Source: Bacteroidota bacterium (lineage in GTDB: Bacteria; Bacteroidota; Ignavibacteria; Ignavibacteriales; Melioribacteraceae). Taken from it: DNA of 6,992 nucleotides. Location of the stretch: NCBI GenBank assembly GCA_021786655.1, contig JAJYMU010000109.1, forward strand, positions 1 through 6,992, read 5' to 3'. The position numbers were made by a program, and so were the translations under genes. Below, one piece after another: positions 6,663-6,992 of this stretch (the first letter of the stretch is position 1; each line of letters opens with the position of its first letter). Below the pieces are notes generated by a model. The model did no database searches. It was not told where the DNA came from and worked only from the letters and a program-made list of their open reading frames with translations.

Positions 6663-6808
6663 GAGACTGTCTCAAAAGTAATTTTTCAAATAGGTAATCC
6701 GCGAAAATCCCCGCTTCGACTCGTTTTGACTTGTCGAATCGAGGCGAGAGTTACGATCTGTGTCATCAGCGTCTATATTAAAAAAATAATTACTTATGTG
6801 ACAATCTA
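6663..6808. mobile_element. MITE-like or decayed insertion element with imperfect terminal inverted repeats
   Basis: This 146-bp non-coding block is bounded by inverted repeats at 6663-6686 and 6785-6808 that pair at 19 of 24 positions. The best part is AAGTAAT at 6676-6682 against ATTACTT at 6789-6795. The outer left end, GAGACTGTCTC (6663-6673), is itself a dyad. From memory, similar GAGACTGTCTCAAAA-type ends occur on several insertion sequence families; this could not be checked. No transposase fits inside. No convincing target-site duplication is visible: the flanks share only TGAT. Alternatives are a large cruciform regulatory element or a chance structure in AT-rich DNA, though 19/24 is hard to get by chance. 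Confidence 0.45.
6712..6746. repeat. Internal 12-bp stem-loop
   Basis: CGCTTCGACTCG (6712-6723) can pair with CGAATCGAGGCG (6735-6746) around an 11-nt loop. Ten pairs are Watson-Crick, one is a G-T wobble and one a C-A mismatch. A shorter alternative register pairs TTCGAC (6715-6720) with GTCGAA (6733-6738). It sits near the middle of the inverted-repeat element and is GC-richer than its surroundings. No T-run follows on the + strand, so a simple intrinsic terminator is unlikely. Confidence 0.6.
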
Positions 6809-6815
6809 AAATGAT

Positions 6816-6823
6816 TAAGTTTG
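6816..6823 (+). promoter_or_regulatory. Possible Bacteroidetes-type -7 box before the flippase gene
   Basis: TAAGTTTG matches the TAnnTTTG consensus and ends 6 nt before ATG 6830. At the usual spacing the transcript would begin at or just before the start codon, that is, leaderless or nearly so. No TTG at the expected -33 position was found, so support is weak. If real, the flippase gene has its own promoter beside the inverted-repeat element. Confidence 0.25.
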
Positions 6824-6829
6824 GATAAA

Positions 6830-6992
6830 ATGCTCGATAAAATTAAAGAACTCACCAAAGACACTGCGATTTACGGAATCAGCACAATCGTCGGAAGGTT
6901 TCTCGGATTTCTTCTTGTTCCTTTTTATACAAATGTAATTGATACAACCGATTTTGGAATCTACTCGAACATTTACGCCTACCTTGCATTCT
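6830..6992 (+). CDS. Wzx-like polysaccharide flippase, N-terminal fragment (cut by window end)
   Basis: ATG 6830 opens a frame that stays open for 54 codons to the window edge. It begins MLDKIKELTKDTAIYG and continues with a helix-like stretch, STIVGRFLGFLLVPFYTNVI (residues 18-37), then TTDFGIYSNIYAYLAF. A short amphipathic lead followed by an (I/V)xGRxLGFxLxPxYT segment and a D-FGxY turn is characteristic of the first two helices of polysaccharide export proteins (Wzx/RfbX, MOP superfamily). These flip undecaprenyl-linked oligosaccharide units across the inner membrane. A flippase fits the glycan-assembly genes upstream. GGA at 6823-6825 is a weak ribosome site. The family assignment rests on the first 54 residues only; membrane transporters of other MOP branches, such as MurJ, are possible but less likely given the neighbours. 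Confidence 0.78.
   Translation, partial: MLDKIKELTKDTAIYGISTIVGRFLGFLLVPFYTNVIDTTDFGIYSNIYAYLAF

Noticed and set aside
6726..6757. TTGACT (6726-6731) and TACGAT (6752-6757) as a sigma-70 promoter
   Set aside because: The spacing is 20 nt, the -10 matches only 4 of 6, and the -35 lies in the loop of the stem-loop.

Overview
The window is an AT-rich stretch of bacterial chromosome with seven genes, all on the + strand and tightly packed. The first is cut by the left edge and the last by the right edge. No RNA genes, CRISPR array or intact transposase gene were seen. Gene style suggests the FCB group, perhaps Ignavibacteria or a relative. The reasons are weak or absent Shine-Dalgarno sequences at most starts, two TAnnTTTG promoter-like boxes just before start codons, and the general look of the proteins. 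This placement is inference with modest confidence.

Layout: (1) 1-1038, L-2-hydroxyglutarate oxidase (lhgO), lacking its N-terminus. (2) 1061-2464, a complete membrane sugar-phosphate transferase (polyprenyl glycosylphosphotransferase, PGT) that should start synthesis of a lipid-linked surface glycan. (3) 2479-3201, a soluble family 2 glycosyltransferase of the polyprenol-phosphate mannose synthase type. (4) 3203-5191, a fusion of a rhamnosyltransferase-like GT2 domain to a membrane/Rossmann/PGT-like module whose catalytic core is missing. (5) 5194-6144, accA, the carboxyltransferase alpha subunit of acetyl-CoA carboxylase. (6) 6213-6647, a YbgC-like hotdog acyl-CoA thioesterase. (7) 6830-window end, the first 54 codons of a Wzx-like polysaccharide flippase. 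Genes 1-5 are separated by only 22, 14, 1 and 2 nt and look like one transcription unit; gene 6 follows after 68 nt and gene 7 after 182 nt.

The working model is that gene 2 loads a sugar phosphate on undecaprenyl phosphate, the GT2 part of gene 4 adds a sugar at the membrane, gene 3 makes a polyprenol-phosphate sugar donor, and gene 7 flips a lipid-linked product. accA and the thioesterase belong to acyl-CoA/fatty acid metabolism and lhgO to 2-hydroxyglutarate disposal. Their linkage to the glycan genes may be only genomic packing.

The two most interesting items are the GT2/pseudo-PGT fusion in gene 4, encoded two genes after an intact PGT of the same domain order, and a roughly 146-bp MITE-like element with imperfect terminal inverted repeats (6663-6808) between the thioesterase and the flippase.
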